Source of the DNA: an uncultured Bacilli bacterium
Lineage (GTDB): Bacteria > Bacillota_I > Bacilli_A > RF39 > UBA660
Direction: 5' to 3'
DNA: 14,668 nt
Assembly (NCBI GenBank): GCA_934120015.1
Contig: CAKOTD010000028.1
Span: 1 to 14,668, forward strand
Part shown: in pieces, positions 13,516 to 14,668 of the stretch
Layout of the letters: every line of letters starts with the position of its first letter
How positions within the stretch are numbered: the stretch's first letter is position 1
Notes under the pieces: model-generated
The model's input: only the letters and a program-made list of their open reading frames with translations
The model's database searches: none
Told to the model about the DNA's origin: nothing
Program-made: the position numbers and the translations under genes

Positions 13516-14640
13516 ATGGATATAGATAAAATATCGAACCTAATTAAAACTAAAAGAAAAGAAAAAGGTTTAACTCAAGAAGAACTTGCTCAAAAACTAA
13601 ATGTAACTGAAAAAGCAATTTCTAGATGGGAAACAGGTAGAGGAACTCCTGACATTTCATTACTAGTTCCCTTATCAGAAGAATTAGATATTTCAGTTTC
13701 AGAATTATTAAAAGGTAAAGAAAATAAAAAAGAAGATAGCAATATTAAAGAAATAGTAAATTATATTGATGTATCTAAAACAAAAAAGAATAAGTTTATT
13801 ATTCCTGTAGCTACCATCCTATATGTAATTATTCTTATATTATATTTATGGTATTTAAAAGTTGAATATAATACAGGGGGAACAGTTCATTATACATATT
13901 TAGGTGAACTAGTATATAATTTTTTCTTTATCATTTCTGTATTTTTTACAAATCGACTAATAGCCAATTATTATTATGATACGATTGAAGATTGTAAAAG
14001 AATGAATAAAGTTTCTTACATAATTGCATTAGTTATTTATATAATAATGTTTTTTAATTTAACTATATTTGGAAGAATTATAGATTGGTATAATACTTAT
14101 AATTTAATACCGTTTAAAACTATAATTGGATATTGGGCTTTTCCTAATGCTCACAATACAATAATTAATATACTAGGTAATATTGTAATTTTAATGCCAG
14201 TTCAATTTTTATTAATGAAAATATTTGATATAAAAAAGTTTAAGATTAGTTTAATTATTGATACATCTTTATCATTACTAATTGAAATAATCCAACTTAT
14301 AAGCCATGCAGGAGTATTTGACATTGATGATATTATTTTAAATGTTTTAGGAATGTCAATTGTTTACACAATAGTTATGGATAAACATAAAATAATATTT
14401 AAGCATAAAGAATTAATATTAACTTCCATTTTATCATTATTAATAACCTTTGTTATTTTTGAAGCTATGAGTTTATATCACTTTGGAGATATTCCAACAA
14501 CTATAGTTTTATTTAGATTGATTATTGCATTCTTATTAGTTGAATTTATAATTTATATGAATTATAAAATAATAAAAAAAGAAAAAAACACTATAAAATG
14601 TAACCTTTGTCAAGGACTAAATAAAAAAGAGAGAGTTTAG
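13516..14640 (+). CDS. XRE regulator fused to a VanZ-like membrane domain
   Basis: 374 residues. An XRE helix-turn-helix fills 4-67 (LTQEELAQKLNVTEKAISRW, ending VSELLKGKE). About eight membrane segments follow (near 93-113, 131-149, 166-186, 216-236, 244-262, 272-287, 300-317, 327-347). The VanZ signature lies at 196-282: NLIPF, then NILGNIVILMPVQFLL, IEIIQ, and FDIDDIILNVLGM. VanZ proteins give low-level teicoplanin resistance in vanA clusters, and relatives occur widely; their mechanism is not settled. The fusion suggests a membrane receptor that also binds DNA. I choose ATG 13516 with AGAGGGA before it; the GTG at 13498 is at or before the predicted transcription start. The C-terminus ends in a short Cys/Lys-rich tail (KCNLCQ). 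Confidence 0.88.
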   Translation: MDIDKISNLIKTKRKEKGLTQEELAQKLNVTEKAISRWETGRGTPDISLLVPLSEELDISVSELLKGKENKKEDSNIKEIVNYIDVSKTKKNKFIIPVATILYVIILILYLWYLKVEYNTGGTVHYTYLGELVYNFFFIISVFFTNRLIANYYYDTIEDCKRMNKVSYIIALVIYIIMFFNLTIFGRIIDWYNTYNLIPFKTIIGYWAFPNAHNTIINILGNIVILMPVQFLLMKIFDIKKFKISLIIDTSLSLLIEIIQLISHAGVFDIDDIILNVLGMSIVYTIVMDKHKIIFKHKELILTSILSLLITFVIFEAMSLYHFGDIPTTIVLFRLIIAFLLVEFIIYMNYKIIKKEKNTIKCNLCQGLNKKERV

Positions 14641-14668
14641 GCAATGGATTCAAATAGATGATTTCGGT

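Overview
This window is very AT-rich, has short intergenic gaps, strong purine-rich Shine-Dalgarno sites and Gram-positive family content: VanZ, an RsgI-like protein, an ECF sigma factor with a membrane partner, and XRE-type membrane regulators. That points to a low-GC Firmicute, possibly an uncultured gut Bacilli/Mollicutes-like lineage. Trp is read as TGG wherever I checked and every gene is intact under the standard bacterial code. None of the 13 genes stops with TGA (10 TAA, 3 TAG). Nothing here is rRNA, tRNA or CRISPR, and I assign no species.

Layout. (1) Bases 1-208 are insertion-sequence debris: an IS3-family left end whose orfA is cut after about 15 codons by a terminal repeat resembling the IS256 family. 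(2) 231-2327 (minus) is DNA topoisomerase III. (3) 2647-4147 (minus) is a two-gene operon, a membrane XRE regulator followed by a DUF4097 surface protein. (4) 4334-5851 (plus) is a secreted or anchored alpha-toroid protein of unknown substrate, ended by a strong hairpin. (5) 5910-7711 (minus) is an RsgI-like membrane protein followed by a small protein with two copies of an unrecognised domain; a 12-bp hairpin sits at the mRNA 5' end. (6) 7755-8880 has no convincing gene. It holds a predicted small minus-strand RNA with its own promoter and terminator, two diverged copies of a hairpin plus AT-rich tail, and a cluster of ATCCC/GGGAT repeats. (7) 8942-10305 (plus) is an AbiE-type toxin-antitoxin pair with an inverted-repeat operator on its promoter. 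(8) 10386-14640 (plus) carries a small Cys-rich DUF3221-like membrane protein, an XRE-TM-ectodomain regulator, an ECF sigma factor with its overlapping membrane partner behind an ECF-type promoter, and an XRE-VanZ fusion.

How the genes work together. Apart from topB and the toxin-antitoxin pair, almost everything sits in or faces the cell envelope. Three separate proteins join an XRE DNA-binding domain to membrane segments, and an ECF sigma unit and an RsgI-like protein add two more envelope-linked control modules. I read the window as an accessory envelope-sensing region with a phage-defence or plasmid-stability type toxin-antitoxin pair. The most unusual parts are the non-coding block before the toxin-antitoxin pair and the duplicated domain at 5910-6449.
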